Assembly: GCF_028283685.1 (NCBI RefSeq) | Contig: NZ_JAPWKF010000005.1 | Coordinates: 248,001 to 312,000, forward strand | DNA length: 64,000 nucleotides | Source of the DNA: Edaphobacter sp. | Lineage (GTDB): Bacteria; Acidobacteriota; Terriglobia; Terriglobales; Acidobacteriaceae | Reading direction: 5' to 3' | Part shown: one piece after another, positions 22,217 through 30,553 of the stretch | Numbering within the stretch: the stretch's first letter is position 1 | Layout: the number at the start of each line of letters is the position of its first letter | The notes under the pieces: model-generated | What the model saw: only the letters and a program-made list of their open reading frames with translations | What the model was told of the DNA's origin: nothing | Databases searched by the model: none | Position numbers and translations under genes: made by a program

Positions 22217-22504
22217 CTACATCAGGCGGAAGCGTTCGCGCATCAGTCGCTGAAATCGCGGCTTCCAGATGAGATCGTAGGCGAGCTCCTTGCCGGGAAA
22301 CATGGCCAGCGCTGCACGGCGCGCATCCGAGATCATCTGCGATGCCTCGTCGATGGACAGGCTTGCATCCTGCGCAATGACCTGCATCACCATGTTCATC
22401 ATCATCTGCAAGCGACGAATCAGCTTCCGCTCTTCCGCAAGTTCTTCGGTTGTGTGGGTGGTGGTTGTGCTGCGCTGCGTCTGATCCGGGTCCTGCATTT
22501 CCAT
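22217..22504 (-). CDS. Small conserved-looking hypothetical protein
   Basis: A 95-residue, Met- and charge-rich, largely helical protein (LIRRLQMMMNMVMQVIAQD) with an acidic, Thr-rich N-terminus. GGAGG stands 8 bases before the ATG, a strong ribosome-binding site. It lies 85 bases downstream of comEC on the same strand and may be the last gene of that operon. I do not recognise a characterised family; a role in binding DNA or protein would be a guess. Confidence 0.7.
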   Translation of the reverse strand: MEMQDPDQTQRSTTTTHTTEELAEERKLIRRLQMMMNMVMQVIAQDASLSIDEASQMISDARRAALAMFPGKELAYDLIWKPRFQRLMRERFRLM

Positions 22505-22589
22505 GGGCCGAGCCTCCGCGATGGTTCCACCTTACTCTCGTTTTCCGGAACATCTACAGGAAAAAGTGTGTGTATGTGCCGACCTGGAT

Positions 22590-25298
22590 TCACGGCTCCA
22601 GCGAGGCAACGTGTTCGCGAATGCCGCCATCGTGATCGAGCAGAAAAGAGGTGAGGCCGAACTCATCGGTGCGGTACAGCCTGGCTCCGGCTGCGGCGAT
22701 GCGCTGAATCACTTCGACGCGTGGATGGCCGAAGGTATTCCTCCGTCCAACAGAGACGATCGCATCGCGCGGGTGCAGCGCGTTTAGAAACGGTGCCGTC
22801 GTCGAGGTTTTACTGCCGTGGTGGCCGATCTTGAGAAGAGTAACGGGGTGAAGATTCTGATGCAGCATGGCCTGCTCGCTGGCAGCCTCGGCATCGCCTT
22901 CAAGTAGGGCAGAGGAGGAGCCGTACTCGATGCGGAGCACCAGCGAGTCATCGTTACGCGGGGCGTCGCGGTTGATGTAGCTAGTAGTTGGAGATAACAC
23001 CTGAATCTGCGTATCGCCCCAGGGCATGGAGTTGCCAGCATGCAGGTGTCGGACGGTAATGCCGAGTTCTGCGGCTTCAGCAAGCAGGTTGCGATAGGCC
23101 GTCGAGTCGGTGTCGATGGAGACCCACAGCTCGCGCGGCCGCAGGTTGCGCATCACGGCGGCCATGCCACCCATGTGATCGCTGTGCGCATGGCTCAGCA
23201 CCAGCGTGTCGAGACGACGGATGCGACGCGACCACAGGTAAGTCGAGACGATCTCCTCGCCGATGTCGAAGTTGCCCGCCGCCGTTGCGGCTTCTCCTGC
23301 TCGGCCGATGGGGCCTCCGGCGTCGACGAGCATCGTCCGGCCTCGCGGGTCTGCAACAAAGATTGCATCGCCCTGGCCGACATCGATAGCTGTCACTTCA
23401 AGCATGTTGCGCGCGAAGATGGGCGGTTCGGGCCAAAAGACGAGCAGCGTTCCGATTGGCAGACAGAGAGCTGCGGCGAGCGCCCACGCTGTCGATCGGC
23501 GAGCAGCGTAAAGGCAAAAAGCCCACACGGTGAGCGCGAGAAGAACAGCCCATGCTGCAGGACCCGGGATGCGGATGTCCGCATGCGGCATTTTGCTGAC
23601 GTGTGCGATAGCCCACTCCATACTATGCAGCAGTGCTGCGGTGGCAGCAGCTGGAAGCACAGCGAGTGCAGGCGCAAGGAGCGATGTGAAAAAGAAGAGA
23701 AGCGAGAGCGGTACCAGCAGACCGATGACCGGAATGGTCAACATGTTTGCCGGTAGCGCGAAGAAGGTTGCGCGATGGAAGTAGAGCGCCATGGGAAGCG
23801 CCATGACCATCTCCGCGACGAGAGCGATCCATGCAAGCTCCAACAGATGCAGCGCAGCGGTTAATGCTAGAGCGGGAAACATGCTGCACCACCGCCCGAA
23901 GGCGGCGATCAGGAGTTCTCTCCACATGCGCAACATCATGCGTAGCTGCGCAAGGCGCGGTGGCAACACGGGGTCGAGCCACAGGGCGTCAAGATTTTGC
24001 GAGGCGTGCAGCCACGGCAGAAAGCTGCGCTCTGCCAGCGGCACGGCGATGCCTGCGATGGCAAGCACTGCAAGGAAGGTCATCTGAAAGCCCGCATCGA
24101 ACAGGCTCCCGGGAGACCAGATGAGTTCAGCCAGCGCTGCAGCGCCGATAGCATTGAGCACGCTGCGCTCTCGCGCCAGCAAGCGTGCCGCAAGGAAGAT
24201 TGCGGTCATGAAGAGCGCGCGTTGCACCGGCGCGCCGAAGCCGGTGATCAGAGCATATGCGGTTGTCAGCGAGAGAGCGAGGAGCGTTGCAATCCACGCC
24301 CTGATGCGTAAACGGTGAAGAATCCAGAGAAGGATTCCTGCGACCACGGCGACGTGCATGCCGGAGACGACGAAGAGGTGAAACGATCCGGTACGGACGA
24401 ATCCGGCGCGTACTTGCTGCGTGAGACGCGAACGGTCACCGAAGAGCATGGCATTGAGCATCGCTGCGTCGTCGCCGCTGAGGCGCAGTGCGGACGGAAG
24501 ACGGCGCATGGCTGGTGAAGATATTGCGGTCAGCATGCGCGCCGAGGACCAGTTTTGAGCCGCAGCGAGCAGGCAGCGGGGATCGTTGCTGTGATGCGCA
24601 AGAGAACGCGCTTTGCTCGTGTGTGCCGTGGCTTCGACGCCAATGCCCTGTGCCAGGAGATAGTCCGCGTACTGCCAGACGCCGGGATCGCGGAAACGTA
24701 CAGGGACCTTCAAACGCAGCGGAAGCTCGATGCCGTCTCCACATCGCGAGTCGGCGTAGGGCATGGTGTCTGTGAGCATGGTGACGCGCACACCACCGGT
24801 GATGGGCACCATGCGCGAGATGTCCGGCGTCACCTCTTCGACGGCATCGACCGCGATATCGATGGAGACGGCATCGCCTTCTTCTGCATCGTGTTCTTCC
24901 CACCATGTGGAGTCGGTATCGCGATCGGGCCTGCCGTGCCGTGATGGCAGGTGGCGTACACGTATGATCCGGCCACGCACCTGGCGGCTCAGGCCGTCTG
25001 CGTACTGTTGCAGTTCATGTTGCGTGAGCGGAAGCGGACGCAGCTGCCAGCTCCACGCACCTGCGGCGACCCAGAGTGCGACGAGGGCAAGCATGGCCGT
25101 GCGTTCGGCAAAGCGTATCGCGATGGCGAGAAGCAGCGATAAGAAGATGATGGAGAATGCAAACCAGAATGCGGGGATCCAGCTGCGGGCGATGGCGATA
25201 CCCGCGGCGAACGAGAGCGCTGCGACGAGTAGTGGTATGCGACGCAGGCGAAGCGGTTCGATTGTCGTGGCCTGATCCTGCTCAGCGTGGCCCGTCAG
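22590..25298 (-). CDS. comEC: ComEC/Rec2 DNA-uptake channel, CTG start
   Basis: Inner-membrane channel that brings single-stranded DNA into the cell in natural transformation. The protein combines an N-terminal soluble/OB-like part, the Competence domain (helices including the FVRTGSFHLFVVSGMHVAVVAG region) and a C-terminal metallo-beta-lactamase domain (LVLSHAHSDHMGGM, then KIGHHGSKTST). The first ATG (25094) would lack the first membrane region. The frame stays open to the rlmD stop and encodes a hydrophobic stretch (PLLVAALSFAAGIAIA, then FWFAFSIIFLSLLLAIAI). It contains no ATG, GTG or TTG, but a CTG at 25298 has AGGAG 7 bases upstream. The full product is about 902 residues. Confidence 0.85.
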   Translation of the reverse strand: MTGHAEQDQATTIEPLRLRRIPLLVAALSFAAGIAIARSWIPAFWFAFSIIFLSLLLAIAIRFAERTAMLALVALWVAAGAWSWQLRPLPLTQHELQQYADGLSRQVRGRIIRVRHLPSRHGRPDRDTDSTWWEEHDAEEGDAVSIDIAVDAVEEVTPDISRMVPITGGVRVTMLTDTMPYADSRCGDGIELPLRLKVPVRFRDPGVWQYADYLLAQGIGVEATAHTSKARSLAHHSNDPRCLLAAAQNWSSARMLTAISSPAMRRLPSALRLSGDDAAMLNAMLFGDRSRLTQQVRAGFVRTGSFHLFVVSGMHVAVVAGILLWILHRLRIRAWIATLLALSLTTAYALITGFGAPVQRALFMTAIFLAARLLARERSVLNAIGAAALAELIWSPGSLFDAGFQMTFLAVLAIAGIAVPLAERSFLPWLHASQNLDALWLDPVLPPRLAQLRMMLRMWRELLIAAFGRWCSMFPALALTAALHLLELAWIALVAEMVMALPMALYFHRATFFALPANMLTIPVIGLLVPLSLLFFFTSLLAPALAVLPAAATAALLHSMEWAIAHVSKMPHADIRIPGPAAWAVLLALTVWAFCLYAARRSTAWALAAALCLPIGTLLVFWPEPPIFARNMLEVTAIDVGQGDAIFVADPRGRTMLVDAGGPIGRAGEAATAAGNFDIGEEIVSTYLWSRRIRRLDTLVLSHAHSDHMGGMAAVMRNLRPRELWVSIDTDSTAYRNLLAEAAELGITVRHLHAGNSMPWGDTQIQVLSPTTSYINRDAPRNDDSLVLRIEYGSSSALLEGDAEAASEQAMLHQNLHPVTLLKIGHHGSKTSTTAPFLNALHPRDAIVSVGRRNTFGHPRVEVIQRIAAAGARLYRTDEFGLTSFLLDHDGGIREHVASLEP

Positions 25299-25313
25299 CG
25301 TCGTGCTCCTGGC

Positions 25314-26600
25314 TTAGGTGGCGGTGTAGCGCAGCACGGCGACGGTCTCCTGGTGATAGGTCTGAGGGAACATGTCGACCAGATGCAGCGCACACAACCT
25401 GTAGCCGGAGTCTACCATCAGCTTCAGGTCGCGCCCGAGGGTGATCGGGTCGCAGGAGACGTAGACGATCTCGGGAGTTCGCATTCGAGCGAGCAGCGAG
25501 CAGACCTCAGCGCCAGCGCCTGCACGCGGAGGATCGAGCACAATGAGATCAGGGCGGTCGCGTTCGAGCACGGCCCGTCGCAGAAACTCGACCGTGGTCG
25601 CTTCGATCGCGCGGCGGCCGTTACCGCGGAAACTGCGCTGCAGATCTTCGGCCGCAGCCTCGACGGCGACGACAGCGGAGAAATTCTTGGCGAGCACGCG
25701 AGAGAATAATCCAACGCCTGCATATAGATCCCATGCAAGACTGCCACTGCGACTGTGCGTGACGAGATGAACGAGATCGCTGAGCAGAGAGCGATTGACC
25801 TGGAAGAATCCGCCACGGCTGACCCAGTAGCTTTCGTTCGCAACATGGTAGTTCATTCCGGTAGCGCCCCATGATGGCCCGGGCCGAAAGCGCTGTGTCT
25901 TGCGGCCTCTGCTTGCGCCTTCCATGATGGATACGCCTGCGCCGATAAGTTCGGGAAGCTGCTGCTGCAGGCTCTCGCAAAAGCTGTTGAAGGAACCCTT
26001 GGGCTGTCTGCTCAGGAAGAGCATGAGCTGTAGCTTCGTGAGGTCATCGTTGGCGAAGAGTTCGACCTCTTCGGCGTCCTGTATCCACGGATTTTCATTG
26101 AGCGTGAGCAGTGACTCAGCCGCCCGCCAAAGAAGTGGAGCCGCGATGGGACACATATGCACGGGAAGAAATTCCAGTGTGCCGCGACGAAGATAGCCGA
26201 CGCGCAGTGCGCCATCGTGCTTTGCGATGCGCAGACGGATGCGATTGCGATAGCCCCAGGGCTCGGCGGAAAGCGTCGCGATCGCGGGAAGATCGCTGAC
26301 GCCTGCACGTTCGAGAGTCTCCCTCAGGATGCCGCGCTTGATCGTGAGCTGAGCTTTGTAGCTGGCCTGCTGAAGATGACAGCCTCCGCAGGCGGTGAAG
26401 TGATCGCACGCTGCGGCGACGCGGTCGTCAGAAGGTTGAAGGACGGCTTCGAGTTGGGCAGTGGCGACGCCGTCCTTGACGCCTGCGTCTGTGGCTTCGA
26501 CGACCTCTCCCGGCAGCGTGAAGGGCACGAAGACGGCCTGATCGTTGAGACGGGCGAGGCCGTTGCCGCCGTAGATGACCTTCTCGATTGTCAGGTTCAT
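25314..26600 (-). CDS. rlmD: TrmA/RlmD-family RNA uracil-5-methyltransferase
   Basis: S-adenosylmethionine-dependent methylation of uridine, most likely in 23S rRNA (U1939-type) or tRNA. The 428-residue protein has an N-terminal TRAM domain, iron-sulfur cysteines C65-x5-C71-x2-C74 (with CPIA later as probable fourth ligand), the SAM motif LDPPRAGAG and the catalytic Cys in YVSCDPITLGRDL. The start overlaps the upstream gene's stop by four bases (ATGA). Its own stop is 15 bases before comEC. Which uridine it modifies cannot be decided from the sequence. Confidence 0.88.
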   Translation of the reverse strand: MNLTIEKVIYGGNGLARLNDQAVFVPFTLPGEVVEATDAGVKDGVATAQLEAVLQPSDDRVAAACDHFTACGGCHLQQASYKAQLTIKRGILRETLERAGVSDLPAIATLSAEPWGYRNRIRLRIAKHDGALRVGYLRRGTLEFLPVHMCPIAAPLLWRAAESLLTLNENPWIQDAEEVELFANDDLTKLQLMLFLSRQPKGSFNSFCESLQQQLPELIGAGVSIMEGASRGRKTQRFRPGPSWGATGMNYHVANESYWVSRGGFFQVNRSLLSDLVHLVTHSRSGSLAWDLYAGVGLFSRVLAKNFSAVVAVEAAAEDLQRSFRGNGRRAIEATTVEFLRRAVLERDRPDLIVLDPPRAGAGAEVCSLLARMRTPEIVYVSCDPITLGRDLKLMVDSGYRLCALHLVDMFPQTYHQETVAVLRYTAT

Positions 26601-27319
26601 CCCAGCCTCATGTAGAAGAGGCTGAGGCGGGGAAGTCTGTGGGCCTCCAGCAGCTTCTTCTGCAGAAATTGCTGCTGGACCTGCTTGATCTGCACGGCCT
26701 GCATCTTACCGCGATACGGCGCGAGTTCTCGTGCCGCCTGATCGCGCAGGCTGGTCAGCGTCGTCTCGTCGCTGGCCGTCAGCAGCGCGGCAAAGAGCTT
26801 CTCTTCGAGGACGGTTAGCGTGCGATCGAGCTCTTCGAGCGAGGCACTGCCGCTGTCGATGCGAACGCCTGCGGCCAGCGCGCGCAGACGCTCGCCGATC
26901 TCCTGTGCGATGACATCGGCCGGCGCCGGAATGCTTGCGGCGAGGATCGTCTCCGCGTTCTCTTCGAGATAGGCGGCGATGCGCTCGCCCTCAAAGCCAC
27001 TCTCGGCCGGCGTGGTGGCCTCGGTGCTGTTCGTGCTGCCGACGGCGGCCTCCATCGCCTGTTCAGTGGCTTCCATGATGCTCTGTGCGCACCATGCGAG
27101 GCCGTTGATTTTGCGGGCGCGCGCGGTGGAGCGCATCGTCTTGGCGTCGTGCTTGTCGAAGGCGTTGTCGATGCCGCGCAGCACGGCTTCAAGCGGGATG
27201 CCCGCCTCGCGCCATGTCTCGATCAACGACCAGTCCAGGGTGGAGAGCATCAGCAGCGATCCACGCCGCTGCTGGAAGCGCTCCTCGATCTCGGTGAAGT
27301 AATTAATGTAATTGCGCAT
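26597..27319 (-). CDS. Hypothetical protein, Acidobacteria-type
   Basis: A 240-residue soluble, mostly helical protein with no signal peptide or membrane segment. The N-terminus MRNYINYFTEIEERFQQRRGS and the block LMLSTLDWSLIETWREAGIP look conserved-domain-like; the C-terminal half has heptad-like helices. It sits between coaX and rlmD in a tight operon, overlapping rlmD by four bases, so it is certainly translated. I know no function for it. Confidence 0.8.
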   Translation of the reverse strand: MRNYINYFTEIEERFQQRRGSLLMLSTLDWSLIETWREAGIPLEAVLRGIDNAFDKHDAKTMRSTARARKINGLAWCAQSIMEATEQAMEAAVGSTNSTEATTPAESGFEGERIAAYLEENAETILAASIPAPADVIAQEIGERLRALAAGVRIDSGSASLEELDRTLTVLEEKLFAALLTASDETTLTSLRDQAARELAPYRGKMQAVQIKQVQQQFLQKKLLEAHRLPRLSLFYMRLG

Positions 27320-27346
27320 TGCTGAGGGGTACTGTTGTGTGCGGAG

Positions 27347-28153
27347 CTAGGCTCCGCGTCTCCTGCTCTTGTCGAGGCTGCGCTCATAGATGATGCGCAG
27401 ACCATTGAGGGTGAGCATCTCGTCGACGACGGCGATGAACTTGGAGCCGCCCGCGATCAGCCGGGCGAGGCCACCGGTAGCGACGGTCTTTGTCTCCGGT
27501 CCAAGCTCGGCGATCATGCGTTCGAGGATGCCGTCGACCAGGCCGATGTAGCCGTAGTAGAGGCCGATCTGAAGGTTGTCGACGGTATTGGTTCCGACGA
27601 CCTTGGCGGGCTTCTTGATGTCGATGCGCGGTAGACGTGCAGCGCGTGCGAAGAGCGCTCCGGCTGAGATGCCAAGTCCCGGCGCGATGGCTCCGCCGAG
27701 GAACTCGCCCTTCTTCGAGACGACGTCGAAGGTGGTTGCCGTGCCCATGTCGACGATGATGGTGGGCCCTCCATACTGCTCGAATGCTGCCGCGCAATTG
27801 ACGATGCGATCTGCGCCGACCTCGCTGGGATTGTCGGTGAGGATGGGCAGTCCGGTTTTTACGCCGGGCTCGATGAACAGAGGCTTGACGCCGAAGTGGA
27901 TCTCGCAGGCCTTGCGCATCATGCTGTCGAGCGGAGGCACGACGGAGGAGATAGCCACGCCGGTGACGGCGTCGGTCTTCAGACCGCGCAGATCGAACAT
28001 CTGTCGCAGCAGCATGCAGAACTCATCGACCGTCTGCTCTGTGGGTGTGGTGATTCTCCAGTTGGTAATCACCTCGGTTTCGCTGCCGTTTGCGCCGAGC
28101 CGGAACAGCCCGAAGACAGCATTGGTATTTCCTACGTCGAGTGCCAGTAGCAT
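27347..28153 (-). CDS. coaX: Type III pantothenate kinase
   Basis: First step of coenzyme A synthesis from pantothenate, ATP-dependent and not feedback-inhibited. The 268-residue protein starts MLLALDVGNTNAVFGLF (phosphate loop), with GADRIVNCAAA and the phosphate-2 loop VDMGTATTFDVV, then GAIAPGLGIS. GGGAG-like bases precede the ATG. It follows birA by 31 bases; coaX-birA pairing is common. Confidence 0.95.
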   Translation of the reverse strand: MLLALDVGNTNAVFGLFRLGANGSETEVITNWRITTPTEQTVDEFCMLLRQMFDLRGLKTDAVTGVAISSVVPPLDSMMRKACEIHFGVKPLFIEPGVKTGLPILTDNPSEVGADRIVNCAAAFEQYGGPTIIVDMGTATTFDVVSKKGEFLGGAIAPGLGISAGALFARAARLPRIDIKKPAKVVGTNTVDNLQIGLYYGYIGLVDGILERMIAELGPETKTVATGGLARLIAGGSKFIAVVDEMLTLNGLRIIYERSLDKSRRRGA

Positions 28154-28184
28154 CTTCGCTCTCCCGCCTCGTTAGTGCTTGTGT

Positions 28185-28994
28185 TTAGAGCTCGCGCACG
28201 CCGCCCGAAAGCACCGTGTGCCGCTGACCGTCGTCGCCATCCACCAGCAGGAAGCCGCTGGAGTCGAGTCCTGCCGTCATGCCAGTATATCCGCCCGCTT
28301 CGGCCACATGCACGCGCTTGCCCTGCACCCAGGTGGAGGCCGCGGCGAAGCGTTCGAGCAGGCTGGAGTTGTCGTTTGTGCCGTGCGAGTCGCGCTTCAG
28401 AAAAATCATCTCGCGTTCGATGTGGTGCAGCAATGCAGAGAGCAGATCTTCGCGCGAAATGAGTTTGCCCGTAGCGATGCGCAGCGAGGTTGCGAAAGAA
28501 GATAGTTCGTCGGGAAAGGTCGCGTAGTTCAGATTGATGCCGATGCCGATGACCGCATAACGCAGCATCGCAGGCGAGCCATTCTGTTCCGGTGTCATCG
28601 CCGTCTCCACCAGGATGCCGCCGCACTTCTTCGTGCCGATCAGCAGGTCATTGGGCCAGCGGATGTCGATCTCGGCTCCTGTGGTCTCTGCGATGGCGGC
28701 TTTCGCGGCGACGCCGGTGGCGAGCGAGATGCGCAAGGCATCGGTGGGGGGAAGAGGCGGTCGCACCAGCGCGCTGACGTACAGGCCATCGCCTGCAGCA
28801 GAGTGCCAGCCGTGGCTGCCGCGACCCCGGCCCGCGGTCTGCTCATCGGCGATCCAGACGCTCTCCCGCGCTCCTGCCTGCGCCGCTTCAAGAGCCAGCG
28901 TGTTGGTAGAGGTGACGGAGTCGAGATGATGGATGCGGCCTGCGAAGCGCGTATCTGAAATCGCGTCGATGACTGCCTGAAGATCAAACGGCAT
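28185..28994 (-). CDS. birA: Biotin-[acetyl-CoA-carboxylase] ligase without DNA-binding domain
   Basis: Attaches biotin to the carboxyl carrier protein. The 269-residue protein carries the biotinyl-AMP loop GRGRGSHGW, GLYVS, IRWPNDLL and KCGGILVE. The catalytic and C-terminal SH3-like domains are present, but there is no N-terminal helix-turn-helix, so it is a monofunctional (group I) enzyme and not a repressor. It begins five bases after nadC, in the same operon. Confidence 0.94.
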   Translation of the reverse strand: MPFDLQAVIDAISDTRFAGRIHHLDSVTSTNTLALEAAQAGARESVWIADEQTAGRGRGSHGWHSAAGDGLYVSALVRPPLPPTDALRISLATGVAAKAAIAETTGAEIDIRWPNDLLIGTKKCGGILVETAMTPEQNGSPAMLRYAVIGIGINLNYATFPDELSSFATSLRIATGKLISREDLLSALLHHIEREMIFLKRDSHGTNDNSSLLERFAAASTWVQGKRVHVAEAGGYTGMTAGLDSSGFLLVDGDDGQRHTVLSGGVREL

Positions 28995-28999
28995 ACTGC

Positions 29000-29884
29000 T
29001 TAGTACACGTCCGCTGTGATGCGCATGCTGAGGTCAACGGCGATGGCGGAGTGCGTGAGAGCGCCGACGGAGATGAAGTCAACGCCTGTGAGTGCGTACT
29101 TGCGCACGGTCTTGAGGTTCATGTTGCCCGAAGCCTCGACTGGCACGCCGGGCAGCGCTTTGTGGATCTGCCGGACAGCTTTCTTCACCTGCGCTGGTGT
29201 CATGTTATCGAGCAGGATGGACTCGGTGCCTCCTGCAATCGCCTGATCGAGTTCTGCCTGAGAGCGGACTTCGACCTGCACCACCTGGCCGGTCTTGCGG
29301 CCCTTCAGCGCCTTCTCCAGCACCGCAGGCAAACCGCCGCCAAGCGAGATGTGATTGTTCTTGATGAGGATGCCGTCCTGTAGATCGAGGCGGTGATTGG
29401 TGCCGCCGCCACAGCTGACGGCGTACTTGTCGAGTGTGCGCAGGCCGGGGATCGTCTTGCGGGTATCGAGCACCTTGGTCTTCGTCTTGCCCACGGCAGT
29501 GACGAACTGGTTCGTGAGTGTGGCAATGCCGCACATGCGCTGCATCAGGTTTAGGATCACGCGTTCCGTGGAGAGCAGGGCGGCGGCGTTGTGGCGGATG
29601 ACGGCCAGCGGCTGGCCCGCGCGAACCTTCACGCCGTCAAAGATCTCGGAATGGCTGACCACCTCGAAGCGCCCGACGGACTGATTGTTCATCTTGGAGA
29701 AGATGTCGAGAAAGATAGGGATACAGCCGAGACCGGAGACGACGCAGGCCTGCTTGGCCAGGATGGTGCCTGTGGCACGCAGTCTGGGGTCGATGGTCAG
29801 TGCAGTGGTCACGTCGTTGGCGGCCTTATCCTCGGCAAGCGCGGCTTCGAGGATCGTCCGAATCTTTTTGCTCTTCCAGTCCAT
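29000..29884 (-). CDS. nadC: Nicotinate-nucleotide pyrophosphorylase (quinolinate phosphoribosyltransferase)
   Basis: Converts quinolinate and PRPP to nicotinate mononucleotide in de novo NAD synthesis. The 294-residue protein shows LNLMQRMCGIATLT, the PRPP/quinolinate-binding DTRKTIPGLR and KNNHI, and the C-terminal VEASGNMN-GVDFISVGALTHS block. AGGAT precedes the ATG. It is the promoter-proximal gene of the seven-gene minus-strand operon ending near 22.2 kb. Confidence 0.96.
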   Translation of the reverse strand: MDWKSKKIRTILEAALAEDKAANDVTTALTIDPRLRATGTILAKQACVVSGLGCIPIFLDIFSKMNNQSVGRFEVVSHSEIFDGVKVRAGQPLAVIRHNAAALLSTERVILNLMQRMCGIATLTNQFVTAVGKTKTKVLDTRKTIPGLRTLDKYAVSCGGGTNHRLDLQDGILIKNNHISLGGGLPAVLEKALKGRKTGQVVQVEVRSQAELDQAIAGGTESILLDNMTPAQVKKAVRQIHKALPGVPVEASGNMNLKTVRKYALTGVDFISVGALTHSAIAVDLSMRITADVY

Positions 29885-30004
29885 GAGTTAAATCCTAAAC
29901 CTCTTCGGTGCTATCTGACGGCAGGCGAACAACAAAGCGACGGGGCAGCGAAAGTCGTGGGATGGCAGGGGTATAATCCGTGCCCTCGGAAGGGAGAACC
30001 GGCT

Positions 30005-30553
30005 ATGACGACCGAAAGGAATATGCTCGCCGACAATAGGGAGATGGCCCAGCGCTTTATCTATGAGTGCTGGAACATTGGCAAGATGGAGACGCTGTGG
30101 GACATGGTTGCAGCGGACTGTTGCCTGCACGACACCGCTTTTCCTGATGCCGTGACGGGGCCGGGTAGTCTTGCTCGTCATATCTGCTCCTGCCGCAATG
30201 GTTTCCCTGATATGGAGTTCACCATCGAGGACACCATTGCCGAGCGGAATGAGGTGGTGCTGCACTGGAGCGCGACCGGCACCCACACAGGCGACTACTT
30301 CGGTATGAAACCCACCGGAAAGTGCGCGGCGATTACGGGGAGCAGCATCTTCCGCTTCGAGGATGGCAGGATCGCTGAGATGTGGGCCGACTGGAATGCC
30401 ATGTACCTGCTGATGCAGCTTGGCCTGATGCCTCAGCCGCCGCAGCAGCAGAGCCAGGTATCGCAGATGCAGCCGCTTTCAGAGCCACTGCAGATACCTG
30501 TCCCCGCTGCCATCCCGCGGCCAATTCTTCTAGGCAGGGGGCAGAGCATCTAG
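30005..30553 (+). CDS. SnoaL-like / ester-cyclase family protein
   Basis: A 182-residue protein of the NTF2-like SnoaL group (NREMAQRFIYECWNIG, FPDMEFTIEDTIAE, HWSATGTHTG). Members include polyketide cyclases and many uncharacterised small-molecule-binding proteins; no specific reaction can be assigned. A Gln/Pro-rich tail follows the domain. The frame is open far upstream through antisense nadC, but AAGGGAG before the ATG at 30005 decides the start. A TATAAT at 29972-29977 may be its -10 box, though no -35 is evident. Its 3' end overlaps valS (opposite strand) by 24 bases. Confidence 0.8.
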   Translation: MTTERNMLADNREMAQRFIYECWNIGKMETLWDMVAADCCLHDTAFPDAVTGPGSLARHICSCRNGFPDMEFTIEDTIAERNEVVLHWSATGTHTGDYFGMKPTGKCAAITGSSIFRFEDGRIAEMWADWNAMYLLMQLGLMPQPPQQQSQVSQMQPLSEPLQIPVPAAIPRPILLGRGQSI

